This document shows, piece after piece, positions 1 through 9,520 of a DNA stretch of 51,467 nucleotides. This DNA comes from Fibrobacter sp. (GTDB lineage: Bacteria; Fibrobacterota; Fibrobacteria; Fibrobacterales; Fibrobacteraceae). The notes below the pieces were generated by a model. That model searched no databases, had not been told where the DNA came from, and was given only the letters and a program-made list of their open reading frames with translations. The position numbers and the translations under genes are program-made. Location: contig JAKSIH010000018.1 in the NCBI GenBank assembly GCA_024398935.1, forward strand, positions 1-51,467. The letters are read 5' to 3'. The first letter of the stretch is position 1. The number at the start of each line of letters is the position of its first letter.

Positions 1-125
1 AGGCCGAGGAGGAATTCCTTCAGGAAAAGCTGAGTGCTGCTCGTGATTTAATTTTGCGGGGCGTGCCCAAGGAAATCGCAGCGAAATCTTTAAAACTCAC
101 TGAAGAGCAAGTCCAGTCGCTTTAG
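1..125 (+). CDS. C-terminal tail of an Rpn/PD-(D/E)XK-like protein (partial)
   Basis: An open frame enters from the left edge (codons from base 3) and ends at TAG 123-125, giving about 40 residues. They read as an acidic, helical tail with the segments ARDLILRGVPKEIA and LKLTEEQVQSL. This pattern, an 'A/R-x-x-x-L-x-x-G-x-x-x-x-x-I-A-x-x-x-x-L-x-x-E-x-I-x-x-L' end, is typical of the short helix-turn-helix-like C-terminus of Rpn-family recombination-promoting nucleases. The complete Rpn-type gene at about 40 kb in this window ends in a comparable way (ISEIVEFTGLEEVDILAL). The catalytic part lies outside the window, so the family call is inference from the tail alone. Confidence 0.5.
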   Translation, partial: AEEEFLQEKLSAARDLILRGVPKEIAAKSLKLTEEQVQSL

Positions 126-166
126 TTTTATTGGGGGCAATTGGGTTTTGAGAGTGCTTTTTTTTG

Positions 167-197
167 TTGACCACTTTTAGGGCATTTTTTATCTTTG
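167..197 (+). promoter_or_regulatory. Promoter of the carboxyltransferase gene
   Basis: TTGACC at 167-172, a spacer of exactly 17 bases and TATCTTTG at 190-197. The -10 element fits TANNTTTG, the element recognised by the primary sigma factor of Bacteroidetes. The start codon lies 34 bases downstream. The same layout recurs before the M23 gene, both tRNAs and the 71-bp repeats. Confidence 0.7.
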
Positions 198-231
198 TTT
201 GCGAAAATTTTACACAAGGGGTTCTTACAGT

Positions 232-1854
232 ATGTGGAACGAAAAACATTTGAACAGACTGAATGAGTACCTGAGCCAGGCTCAGGCTGCTGGTGGCGCT
301 GCCCGTATCGATAAGCAGCACCAGTCCGGCAAGTATACTGCTCGCGAACGCATGGAAATGCTGTTCGACGCAGGTACTTTCGTGGAAGTTGGCGCTCTTC
401 GCAAGTCCAGCAACCGCGTTCTCAAGGAAAGCAAGGTCGTCCTGGGTGACGGCGTGGTTACCGGTTACGGCAAGGTGAATGGCCGTCTGGTCTTTGCTTC
501 CTCTCAGGACTTTACTGTTGGTGGTGGTGCTCTTGGTCAGTGCCATGCCGAAAAGATTTGCCGCGTCATGGACATGGCTGTTGAAGCCGGCTGCCCCTTT
601 GTCGCCATGAACGACTCCGGTGGAGCTCGTATTGACGAAGGCGTGTTCTCCCTGGCTGGCTATAGCGCCATCATGGCCCGTAACGTCTGGGCTTCCGGCG
701 TGATTCCCCAGATTGCCGTGATCATGGGCCCCTGCGCTGGTGGTGCCTGCTACTCTCCGGCTCTGTCTGACTTTATCTTCATGACCCAGTCTACTTCTCA
801 GATGTTCCTCACTGGCCCCGCTGTTGTTAAGCAGGTTATGGGCGAAAACATCACCGCTGCTGAACTGGGCGGCGCTCCTGTTCACACCGCAAAGTCCGGT
901 GTGGCTCACTTCATGTACCCCGATGACAAGCAGACTCTGGAAGGTGTTCGCAAGCTTCTCTCTTATTTGCCTCAGGGTAACAAGTGCAAGCCTATTCCCG
1001 CTGAAGAACAGATGGAAGAAAAGGCCGACGAATCCGGCATCAAGAAGCTTTTCAAGAAGTTCCTGAACAAGCAGGAAGCTACCTGCGAAGCTGCCGAAGA
1101 CAAGAGTGCTACTATCCAGGACATCGTTCCGGATAACTACAAGCAGGCTTACGACGTTAGCGCCGTGATCGCCGCTTTCGCTGATGCAGACAGCTTCTTC
1201 GAAGTCCAGAAGGACTGGGGCAAAAACGTCGTGATCGGCTTTGCCCGCCTGAACGGTGAAGTCATCGGTATTGTCGCTAACCAGCCCAAGGTTCTCGCTG
1301 GTTCTCTGGATGTTGACGGTTCCTCCAAGGCTGGCCGCTTCGTTCGCTTCTGCGATGCCTTCAACATTCCGCTGCTGGCTCTCGTAGACGTTCCGGGTTA
1401 CATGCCTGGTAGCAAGCAGGAATACTCTGGCATTATCCGCCACGGTGCAAAGCTCCTGTACGCCTTCGCCGAAGCAACAGTGCCTAAGGTGACCCTCATT
1501 CTCCGTAAGGCCTTCGGTGGTGCCTACATCGCCATGAACTCCAAGGATGTGGGTGCAGACTACGTCTTCGCTCTGCCGATTGCCCAGGTGGCTGTGATGG
1601 GTGCAGAAGGTGCTGTTGAAATTATCAACAAGAAGGAAATCTCTGCTGCTCCGGATCCGGTGGCTGCACGTGCCGCTTGCATTGCCAAGTACGAAGAAGA
1701 ATTGATGAACCCCTACGTTGCCGCTGCCATGGGCGTGGTTGACGAAGTCATCAAGCCGGAAGACGTACGTAAGCGTCTCGTTGGCGCCTTCGATGCGCTG
1801 AAGACTAAGGATCAGAAGCGCCTCTGGAAGAAGCACGCTAACATACCGCTTTAA
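232..1854 (+). CDS. Acyl-CoA carboxylase/decarboxylase carboxyltransferase subunit (MmdA/PccB family)
   Basis: Carboxyltransferase of the crotonase-like, biotin-dependent family that moves a carboxyl group between biotin and propionyl-CoA/methylmalonyl-CoA (or acetyl-CoA). The N-terminal half has the acyl-CoA oxyanion motif NDSGGARIDEGV near residue 126 and GPCAGGACYSP near 165. The C-terminal half has AFGGAYIAMNSK near 426 and VMGAEGAVEII. The 540-residue length is slightly above the usual 510-520 because of a charged insert (about residues 255-310, rich in E and K) between the two halves. Start: ATG 232 has AAGGGG about 11 bases upstream; an in-frame TTG at 199 is less likely. In a succinate producer it could serve as methylmalonyl-CoA decarboxylase alpha subunit or propionyl-CoA carboxylase; the biotin carrier and partner subunits are not in this window, so the exact reaction is unresolved. 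Confidence 0.9.
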   Translation: MWNEKHLNRLNEYLSQAQAAGGAARIDKQHQSGKYTARERMEMLFDAGTFVEVGALRKSSNRVLKESKVVLGDGVVTGYGKVNGRLVFASSQDFTVGGGALGQCHAEKICRVMDMAVEAGCPFVAMNDSGGARIDEGVFSLAGYSAIMARNVWASGVIPQIAVIMGPCAGGACYSPALSDFIFMTQSTSQMFLTGPAVVKQVMGENITAAELGGAPVHTAKSGVAHFMYPDDKQTLEGVRKLLSYLPQGNKCKPIPAEEQMEEKADESGIKKLFKKFLNKQEATCEAAEDKSATIQDIVPDNYKQAYDVSAVIAAFADADSFFEVQKDWGKNVVIGFARLNGEVIGIVANQPKVLAGSLDVDGSSKAGRFVRFCDAFNIPLLALVDVPGYMPGSKQEYSGIIRHGAKLLYAFAEATVPKVTLILRKAFGGAYIAMNSKDVGADYVFALPIAQVAVMGAEGAVEIINKKEISAAPDPVAARAACIAKYEEELMNPYVAAAMGVVDEVIKPEDVRKRLVGAFDALKTKDQKRLWKKHANIPL

Positions 1855-1861
1855 CCCTTCA

Positions 1862-2055
1862 TAGGGAAAAGAACCTACGGTAGGTTAAAGCTCTCGCCTC
1901 CACGACCGATAAAGATCGGTCGCTTGAGGCTCACGGATCCCGCTCTAATCATTTCGTCTAGAAAAGAACCTACGACGATTAGAGCTCTCGCGAAAAGGAC
2001 TGGTCAAGTGGCCAGTCCTTTCTCGTTCACGGATACCGCTGTAAGTGGCGCTCCG
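1862..2055. repeat. Two tandem copies of a structured element with conserved flanks and different hairpins
   Basis: Two units about 106 bases apart share GAAAAGAACCTACG (1864-1877 and 1970-1983 approximately), then AGCTCTCGC, then a hairpin, then TCACGGATNCCGCT. The hairpin differs: GACCGAT-AAAG-ATCGGTC inside GCCTC/GAGGC in unit 1, and AAGGACTGG/CCAGTCCTT in unit 2. CTCTAATC at the end of unit 1 can pair with GATTAGAG in unit 2, and AACCTACGGTAGGTT in unit 1 is a near-perfect palindrome. Conserved boxes with covarying-looking stems suggest structured RNA, or a mosaic extragenic repeat. It matches no riboswitch class that I recognise. It lies just after the carboxyltransferase stop. Confidence 0.6.
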
Positions 2056-2351
2056 ACTTTCGATGAGTTTTGGCGCCTGAGATTTACTGCTGATTTTAGA
2101 CAAAGTAATTTTAAGCGGTTTTCTCAAGGATTTCTTGTCATTTTTATGCGGGGTTGGATTGCAATGGGTCAAAAACACCCTTGTTTGCGCCTTGTCGAAA
2201 CGGAACTTCCGATAGCCGCGTTGAATTTTTCTAAAATTTCCGCTAATTCTTGAATTGTCCTCCTGCAGAAGCTGACTTTCTGGATTGAAATTCAGTATTT
2301 TATAGGTGGTCTGTTCTAGGCCTTTTTTGAATTTCGAGATTTGTATTTATT
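2056..2351. other. Intergenic region before sprA
   Basis: No convincing gene is visible. The stretch is AT-rich towards the sprA start, with TTGTATTTAT immediately before the GTG start codon. I could not define a -35/-10 pair with the 17-base spacing seen elsewhere in the window. Confidence 0.4.
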
Positions 2352-5300
2352 GTGCGTTTTGCTGATTTGAAATACTGGTGGCTAGCCCTTGGTGTAGTTC
2401 TGACTACGGGATTTGCTGTTGCTCAGACCGATTCTGCGTCTGTTGTGTCTGCTGGTGACGAAGAACCTGCGGCTGATCCTGCCGAGACGGAGTGGCAGCC
2501 TACTCTCCAGTACATTTCCTTGCCGCCCTCGGTAAATCCCCTGAACAGCATGCTGCCTTTTGGTGGTGTCGGGGCTTCTCCTCGTCTGATGAAGGATACG
2601 AAGGGGCAGGTCTTTACCCACGATATCGATATTGCGACCCGTGAAATGGACGTGAGCGAAAAGCGCATCAACTCCGTTTCCCGCGACACGATTCCCCTGT
2701 GGTCCGCCCATTATCCGGAACTTACGGATTATGTGGCCGACATGTACGATGTGGGACGCAAGGGGCTTTGGCTCAACGGCCTGGTGGGACAGGCAAACGA
2801 CGGCTACGAAACTCCTGAGACGGGGTCCGTCTTTGACATTACCATTCCGGTGACTATGCCTGCCTGGATGCGTGATTTTGGCCTGGATAAGCCGAAGCTG
2901 ATGCTTCAGGGAACCATGGACATCCGTCTGAAGGGCTATGGGGAAAAGGATGATGCCGAGGGCAGCACCAAGACCAGCCTTTGGCCCAGTCCTACGCTGG
3001 ATTACACCCCGAACTTCATGGTGAAGGGTAAGATTGGCCCCTACATTACCGTGGAAATCAATAACGTGGAGGAAGGTCTGGGCGCCCAGAACCAGGTCCG
3101 CGTTGTGTATGAAGAATCCTACAAGGGCGAGTTCGAGGACTACATTCTCCAGCGCGTGGAAGCGGGTACCACGAATCTGTCTTTGACGGGTACAGAGCTT
3201 ACGGGTTATTCTGAAAACCACCAGGGGCTGTTTGGTATCAAGGCCGACTGGAAACTGGGGGACTGGAAGGTGACGACCATTGCCTCCCAGGATGGTGGTT
3301 CCCAGGAAGAATTTTCCCTGAAGGCGAACGAGTCCACTTCGGAATTCCAGATCCTGGATAAGCAGTTCATCGCTTACCGCTATTATTTCCTGAACCACAA
3401 GGTGAGGAATGCGTATGCGACTGCAGGTATCGGCGGTAGCTCTACTTCGAACTATCCTGCGACGAACCTGAAACTTTATCGCCGTGGCGCAACTAATGTA
3501 AATACGGGCATTATCAAGAACGTGACTGTGGTTTATACCACCCCCGCCGGTAAGACGGTCAAGAAACTGGTGGAACGTCTTGTGGAACTGGAGAAGGACA
3601 AGGACTTTAGCTACGACTCCCGTACGGGTATCGTGAAGTTGAATTCCGCGAATCGCAATACCTTGATTGCGGCAAGCTGGAGCGGTGATGGAACTGCCCG
3701 CACGGGTTCGACGGTTAACGACAACGACGAGGCCGTCCTGATCCAGTGGGATGCAACGCTTTCTGAACTGGCGGATATCGATAAGCTGATGCTCCGCAAT
3801 GTCTATAACATCGGTATTACCGATGCAAGCGCCTCCAACTTTGTGCTTCGCATGAAGAACAAGTCCGGCATCGCCAGCACCTATCTGAAAACCTTGGGCC
3901 TGGTGGATTCTACCACCGGCAGTCCCCTGGTGAACGACGCTACCATCTTCAAGAAGGATGCGTCCGGCAGCTATACTGGTGAAATGTGGCTCCCCTGTAA
4001 GCCTCTGCAGAATTATGACAAGTCCCTGGGCATGACTGCGGAAAAGGCCCGCGACTACTGTCTGGAACCTATGCGCCTGCTGGATTCGTCTGCAGCCATG
4101 GCCCAGCTGTATACCTTGCCTGTATATAACCTGAACCGTTACACCAACCGCTTCTATTTTGAATCTGTGGGTAAGCGCCGCAGTTCCACCATTAGCGTTC
4201 GCGATCCCAGTTCCAGCTACGCCGTGAACGGAAGTTCCTGCATGGATATTTCTCCCGGAACAGAAAAGGTGACCGCAGGTTCTACCACGCTTATCCGCGG
4301 TACGGACTATGAAGTGAACTACGAACTGGGCCAGATCGAACTTCTCAGTGAACGGGCCCTCGACCCGAACAAGGAAGTCAAGGTAACCTTCGAATGCGAG
4401 CCTCTGTTCGAAATCGATAACAAGCTTTTGCTGGGTGCCCGTGCGGAATTGCCCCTGGACCTGTATGGTCTCGGTGCTGGATCAGTGTTCGGTATTACCG
4501 CTCTTTACAAGAGCCAGAGCACGACGGCGAAGACTCCGACCCTTGGTAACGAACCTTACTCCAGTTTCCTGTGGGGTATGAACCTTCGCCTGCAGGATAC
4601 GATTCCCGCCCTGACAGAACTGGTTAATGCAATCCCCGGCATCAACACAACTTCCCAGTCCTCCTGGAGATTCGAGGCGGAATTTGCCGCAAGCCGTCAT
4701 AACGCAAATACCAGCGACGAACAGTCTGCGCTGGTGGAAGATTTTGAGACGACCACGTCGGGCTTGACTTATTCCCTGTCCAGACTTTCCTGGTATCCGG
4801 CTTCTCCTCCGGGCGGTAACGGCGATGCAGACCGTTCCACCTACATTGAAAGCCAGGACTACCGTCATAAGGGCGAATTCATCTGGCACAGCAACAATAC
4901 GGAACTTTACAAGCGTATCTATCCTGCTGTTGGAAATTCCGATGTGGATAACCAGCATCTGACAGTGCTGAAAATGACATTGCGGGCAAACGATAACCTT
5001 TCCGGAAATTCCTGGGGTGGTATCATGCGTCCTAATAGCTCCTACTATCAGGACATGAGCGAGATGAAGTATATCGAGGTGGTGGCTCGCGGTAATGTCG
5101 GTTCCATCTATCTTGACCTGGGTTTGATCAGCGAAGATATTTCCATTAACGGCTTTGCCCCGAACCGTAAATACGACGGTGAAAACGATCTGGGCACTAC
5201 GACCGCCCTGCATGACAGGGGCCTGGATGACAGGACTGGCGCCGATGAAGAGCGTGTTGTCTGGGATTGCCGTGTTGCAGGTTGCGATTCCGTACTCTTC

Positions 5301-8300
5301 AATTCCAGAAATAGCGACGCTTCTACTACGGACATTGCCCTTGATAATTTCAATGAAAATCTGGATGACGACAGCGATCCTCCGGTAAACATTAACGGAA
5401 CCGAAAAGAATTCCGGTGAACGCACTTACGATACGGAAGATATTAACAAGAACGGCTCCCTGGATACGGACATTAACTTTGTGCGTTATCGCATTGACCT
5501 GTCCGATACGAACATGGCCCACTTCGACGTCTTGAATAACGGCTGGCGTAAGTGGCGCATTCCTCTGAACCAGTACGATACCATTGTTTCTCCCAATGGT
5601 AGTGATTACCGCACCATCCTTGCTGAATCACAGTTCACCAGGTTGTGGATCGGCTCCCTGAACCAGGGTGTTTCCGAGGCGAAGGTCCAGGTGGTAAGTC
5701 TTGCTGTGGTGGGTAACTCCTGGGAAGAGACCACGGCAGCGGATTTCTACCAGACGACTTCTTCCGAAAATTCCCAAATCGTGGAAGTGAACGGCGTGGA
5801 AAACCAGTACTCCGCAACGGTTGCTTCACGGGATACATCCTTCATCAAGGTTTCAACCCTCAATAACCGTGAAAATTCCAATACCTACCACAAGTCCCCG
5901 AATACCAGGACCGAAAGAGATTCTGAAACGAACGCTCCCCTGAAGGAAACGGCCCTTGTCCTGGATTACCAGAATATGTCTCCTGGGCAGGAAGTGGGCG
6001 TGACCCGAATTTTCGATACGGAAAAGAAGGACTTCTCCAGCTACAAGTCCCTGAAGATGGAAATCCATTACGAGACCGAAGCTGCTTCGACGCCGGTGCG
6101 TTTTGCAATCCAGTTCGGTGAGGGGTCCCTGGAAGGATCCAGCGACTACTACGAATGGAGCTTCCGCCCGGTAAAGTACAGCTGCACGGGTTCTAGCCGT
6201 CCTCAGGACTGCCATGAGGAAAACTGGCTGGACAACGCCTTTGCCATGAACCTTTCCGATTTCTCTGACCTGAAACGCGGTCGTCGCCCGCCTTTCGTGA
6301 ATGCAGTTGAAAAGAATCTGGGTGGTGAACGTGAGGAAAAACTGAAACTGGTGGGTAATCCTTCCATTACCAATGTGGACTGGATTCGCTTCGTCATTAT
6401 CGCCGATTCCTCCGCTTCTGCAGACGATCTGAAGGGTACCTTCTGGCTTAATGACTTGAGACTTTCCGATATGGATACGGACTGGGGCTATGCTGCCCGT
6501 GTTGGTGGCCAGGTCAACTTTGCTGACTTTGTATCGCTTTCCGGAACGGTCCGCTATCAGGATGGAAATTTTGCAACGCTGTCCACATCCAACGGTTCTC
6601 CCAAGCCGAAGATTTCTGAGGCGGCGTCCCAGCTGGATATTGCCGGCGACTTCACCATGAACCTGAACAAGTTCCTGAACGACAGTGCGGGCTTCCATAT
6701 TCCGCTGTCCTTGGGCTACCACAGCACGACCAAGCGTCCCTACATGAAGCCGTCCGATGACATGCTCCTTCACAAGAGTAATTTCGGTGACATGACTGCC
6801 GACATGTTCCAGCAGGAACTGGAAGTGGGATCCAAGAAGAAGGAACAGGAACTTCGTGACAGCGCGGAGTCCAAGGGTTTCCAGTCCTATGTCCGTGAAA
6901 AGACCTTTGGCATTAGCTACCGTAAGGATTACAAGGCCAGCGAGACGAAGCTGGGCGAGGCTCTTTCCCAGCTGTTCCTGGAACGACCTGCCTTTAGCTA
7001 TTCCTATAAGGAGTCCGAAGGCCGTGCTACGACCGTTGCTGATTCCACCTACTCCTACCATACGGTTCTGGAATATAAGCTGGGCACGTTCAGCATGTTC
7101 AAGCTTAAGCCATTTACGGGCCTTGCCAAGTATAGCTGGGCGAAGGATCTTTCGAAGACCGAGTTCGAACCCTGGCCCCAGACCCTTGACCTAACCTTGT
7201 TCGATTTCAACTATGTGCGCTATGTGAACCAGAGTCGTGACCCTGATTATGTGGACCCCCAGGTGGACAAGGTGGTAACCTATACTGCGGAACTAAACCA
7301 CAAGTTGAACATGCGCTGGAATATCCTTTCCTTCCTTTCCGCGAATTACTCCCTGAATATCAAGCGTGACATGTTTGGCGGTGGCGACCGGGAAGGCTTC
7401 ACCAAGGAAAACTTCTTTACCACCAGTAATGGCGGCCTCTTTGCCAGCGACTACATCTTTGACTATGACCACACGGACCGCAAACTTTATGTTTCCGCAG
7501 ATAGTGTGGTTGCCATTCCCTATGATACCATTCCTAAGGTCAATGCGAATGGCGACACCCTGACCATCAATATGCAGGATCCGGATTCCTACCAGATTCT
7601 CTATGATAGCACCACCTTCTATAGGGTGGATCGCGTGGGTGAACGTCAGTATGGCCGTTCCTATGGCATTCTCCGCAACGAACGTTCCCGTTCCCAGCAG
7701 TTTAGGCTAGCCTTCAATCCCAGGCTGATTCCTTTCATTCCTTTCAACACGTCCTTCACTTCCGACCTGAACCAGCAGAAGTCTATACCGAACGATTTTG
7801 ACTTTATGGATGAGGGGAGCATTGCGAAGAATTTCTGGACCATTTCCCAGACTAACCGCTTTGAATTCTCTCCCACCTTGAAGGTGCTGGACCTGGTAAA
7901 GAATTTTGGTAAGGAATCTGCTGCAGCCCAGGCACTTGAAAAAATCAAGTGGCGCGAGGTGAAGTTCAACTGGACTGCAAGTACAAACACGGTTGGTGAA
8001 AACTTCACCCTGGCCCAGCTTTATGAAGAACAGGGCGTGACCCCCTTCCAGTATTACCTGTATGGTCTGGGCTTTGGTAACGGTTACCGTAACCGTGGCC
8101 TCTGGAACATCGTTTCTGGCGACATGGGCCTGGACCATCGTGACGACTACCGCGGTTTTGCACAGTACCGAAACCATCATGTGGATACCCTCGTCTACCA
8201 GGGTAATTTCCGCCATGCGGTATCTAGGGCGTTCCAGGTTTCCAGCGGAATCGTGCTCCCGATTTGGGATATCGGCGTTTCTGGCGACCTGCAGTGGAAG

Positions 8301-9209
8301 GAAGACTTCTCTCAGTCCCGCGAATATCCCATGTACATCGATACGACGACGGTATGGCCGAAGATCGGCATTGGCGTTACCGTTCCGAACTTTGCCCAGA
8401 GGGTTTCTTTCCTGAACGACTTCCGTAGTGTCTCGACCACACATCGTTTTGAGTATACCAAGACCACGACGGTCCATCCTTTCCAGAGCGCGGAAGATTC
8501 CTGGAGCCATTCCATCAATTTCAATCCGCTGGTTCGCGTATCCCTGTTGTTCCAGAACAACATGCGTATTGAAAATAGCGTCCGCATGAAGATCGAGACT
8601 ACGGATCGTCGTCCCAAGATGGAGATTATCGGCATGCCCTCCTGGCCGGATTCCACGGGCAACAGTAAGGATACGACAGACTACTTCTGGGAAACGCCCT
8701 GGCTGCCAACATCCCTGTACAATGACTTTGCCTTCAATATCGGTAACGACCTGACAATTACCTATCCGCTGAAGCTTGACAAGGTGCTGAAGCTGTGGCG
8801 CTGGTACTTCAAGTTCAAGAACTCCATTGACTTGAAGCTTACTGCTGGCTATGACTACAAGAAGACCATCCGTAAGGAATACGACCCGGAAGCCGGTTCC
8901 GATTTCGACATGAGGAATAAGGAAAGTGGCACCGACGGAGTCTTTAAGCAGTGGAGCTATACTTCTCCCACGGGAGAAAAGCAGAAGGAAATCATCTACA
9001 AGCCGAAGCTGACACTTACGGATCGTACGGTTCCTTCCCGTACTCACGAATGGTTCCTAAGGCCTAGCGCAAGCTACCAGTTCAATAAGATGGCTTCCCT
9101 CAGTTCCTTCATCGAATACCGTCAGATCCATGAAAAGCTGGATGACGAAACGCCTCACCTGAGGCAGATTCTCCAGTTCGAGCTGGCCTTGATGTTAAGA
9201 TTTAATTAG
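2352..9209 (+). CDS. sprA: SprA/Sov-type type IX secretion outer-membrane translocon
   Basis: A 2,285-residue protein with a signal peptide (residues 1-25, hydrophobic core WWLALGVVLTTGFAVA, cleavage after AVAQ) followed by a very long beta-rich, aromatic-rich sequence. Length and texture match SprA/Sov, the giant barrel through which type IX cargo crosses the outer membrane in Bacteroidetes; Fibrobacter is known to carry this system. Recognisable stretches include an N-terminal part with LNSMLPFGGVG, repeated VRYRIDL/WRKWRIPLNQYD segments in the central plug-like region, and an extensive C-terminal barrel ending in FELALMLRFN, a typical final beta-strand with terminal Asn after Phe. The start is GTG, which joins the signal peptide directly. 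No other type IX core genes adjoin it, though a SprE/PorW-like lipoprotein lies 12.7 kb downstream. It probably exports the esterase and the surface protein found in this window. Confidence 0.88.
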   Translation: MRFADLKYWWLALGVVLTTGFAVAQTDSASVVSAGDEEPAADPAETEWQPTLQYISLPPSVNPLNSMLPFGGVGASPRLMKDTKGQVFTHDIDIATREMDVSEKRINSVSRDTIPLWSAHYPELTDYVADMYDVGRKGLWLNGLVGQANDGYETPETGSVFDITIPVTMPAWMRDFGLDKPKLMLQGTMDIRLKGYGEKDDAEGSTKTSLWPSPTLDYTPNFMVKGKIGPYITVEINNVEEGLGAQNQVRVVYEESYKGEFEDYILQRVEAGTTNLSLTGTELTGYSENHQGLFGIKADWKLGDWKVTTIASQDGGSQEEFSLKANESTSEFQILDKQFIAYRYYFLNHKVRNAYATAGIGGSSTSNYPATNLKLYRRGATNVNTGIIKNVTVVYTTPAGKTVKKLVERLVELEKDKDFSYDSRTGIVKLNSANRNTLIAASWSGDGTARTGSTVNDNDEAVLIQWDATLSELADIDKLMLRNVYNIGITDASASNFVLRMKNKSGIASTYLKTLGLVDSTTGSPLVNDATIFKKDASGSYTGEMWLPCKPLQNYDKSLGMTAEKARDYCLEPMRLLDSSAAMAQLYTLPVYNLNRYTNRFYFESVGKRRSSTISVRDPSSSYAVNGSSCMDISPGTEKVTAGSTTLIRGTDYEVNYELGQIELLSERALDPNKEVKVTFECEPLFEIDNKLLLGARAELPLDLYGLGAGSVFGITALYKSQSTTAKTPTLGNEPYSSFLWGMNLRLQDTIPALTELVNAIPGINTTSQSSWRFEAEFAASRHNANTSDEQSALVEDFETTTSGLTYSLSRLSWYPASPPGGNGDADRSTYIESQDYRHKGEFIWHSNNTELYKRIYPAVGNSDVDNQHLTVLKMTLRANDNLSGNSWGGIMRPNSSYYQDMSEMKYIEVVARGNVGSIYLDLGLISEDISINGFAPNRKYDGENDLGTTTALHDRGLDDRTGADEERVVWDCRVAGCDSVLFNSRNSDASTTDIALDNFNENLDDDSDPPVNINGTEKNSGERTYDTEDINKNGSLDTDINFVRYRIDLSDTNMAHFDVLNNGWRKWRIPLNQYDTIVSPNGSDYRTILAESQFTRLWIGSLNQGVSEAKVQVVSLAVVGNSWEETTAADFYQTTSSENSQIVEVNGVENQYSATVASRDTSFIKVSTLNNRENSNTYHKSPNTRTERDSETNAPLKETALVLDYQNMSPGQEVGVTRIFDTEKKDFSSYKSLKMEIHYETEAASTPVRFAIQFGEGSLEGSSDYYEWSFRPVKYSCTGSSRPQDCHEENWLDNAFAMNLSDFSDLKRGRRPPFVNAVEKNLGGEREEKLKLVGNPSITNVDWIRFVIIADSSASADDLKGTFWLNDLRLSDMDTDWGYAARVGGQVNFADFVSLSGTVRYQDGNFATLSTSNGSPKPKISEAASQLDIAGDFTMNLNKFLNDSAGFHIPLSLGYHSTTKRPYMKPSDDMLLHKSNFGDMTADMFQQELEVGSKKKEQELRDSAESKGFQSYVREKTFGISYRKDYKASETKLGEALSQLFLERPAFSYSYKESEGRATTVADSTYSYHTVLEYKLGTFSMFKLKPFTGLAKYSWAKDLSKTEFEPWPQTLDLTLFDFNYVRYVNQSRDPDYVDPQVDKVVTYTAELNHKLNMRWNILSFLSANYSLNIKRDMFGGGDREGFTKENFFTTSNGGLFASDYIFDYDHTDRKLYVSADSVVAIPYDTIPKVNANGDTLTINMQDPDSYQILYDSTTFYRVDRVGERQYGRSYGILRNERSRSQQFRLAFNPRLIPFIPFNTSFTSDLNQQKSIPNDFDFMDEGSIAKNFWTISQTNRFEFSPTLKVLDLVKNFGKESAAAQALEKIKWREVKFNWTASTNTVGENFTLAQLYEEQGVTPFQYYLYGLGFGNGYRNRGLWNIVSGDMGLDHRDDYRGFAQYRNHHVDTLVYQGNFRHAVSRAFQVSSGIVLPIWDIGVSGDLQWKEDFSQSREYPMYIDTTTVWPKIGIGVTVPNFAQRVSFLNDFRSVSTTHRFEYTKTTTVHPFQSAEDSWSHSINFNPLVRVSLLFQNNMRIENSVRMKIETTDRRPKMEIIGMPSWPDSTGNSKDTTDYFWETPWLPTSLYNDFAFNIGNDLTITYPLKLDKVLKLWRWYFKFKNSIDLKLTAGYDYKKTIRKEYDPEAGSDFDMRNKESGTDGVFKQWSYTSPTGEKQKEIIYKPKLTLTDRTVPSRTHEWFLRPSASYQFNKMASLSSFIEYRQIHEKLDDETPHLRQILQFELALMLRFN

Positions 9210-9520
9210 CGGTCAGTGGCTAGTGATTAGTGAACAGTGAAGAGTGAAGGATGAAGCATCCTGCGGCCCTAGCCTCTAAAACAACTTGCGTCATCATCAA
9301 ACCCGCTGAACAAGCCTGAGGCCTTTGAGGAGGTGCTTCAGCACCCCTCAAACACAAAAGGACGGAGCAAACGGGCGCAGCCCGTGAAGCGATGTCGTTT
9401 TGTGGGGAAGTTCAGAGGGGGCGGTAGCCCCCTTTGCATCATCATCAATAAACCTCTAGGAGCGAAGCTCCGACCTCACTCCTCAAGCGAAGCGTACCTC
9501 AAATTCCTAGCCCCTAAATT
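9210..9520. repeat. Hairpin-rich spacer between convergent genes
   Basis: No gene is visible. It opens with a run of short imperfect direct repeats (AGTGATTAGTGAACAGTGA pattern, 9227-9255). A series of short GC stems follows: GGTGC/GCACC near 9332-9345, ACGGGC/GCCCGT near 9371-9385, GGGGGC/GCCCCC near 9417-9432 and GGAGC-GAA-GCTCC near 9459-9471. CATCATCATCAA occurs twice. The stems could end both the sprA and batE transcripts, but none carries a classic long T run. Confidence 0.5.

Noticed and set aside
97..1836. 579-codon antisense frame to the carboxyltransferase
   Set aside because: Shadow of strong codon bias on the opposite strand; no ribosome binding site and low-complexity translation.
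1862..2055. Glycine, SAM, cobalamin or cyclic di-GMP riboswitch
   Set aside because: None of the core motifs I know for these classes is present on either strand.
1924..2253. 109-codon frame across the tandem structured element
   Set aside because: It translates conserved stems in only one of two copies and has no family, start signal or codon bias.
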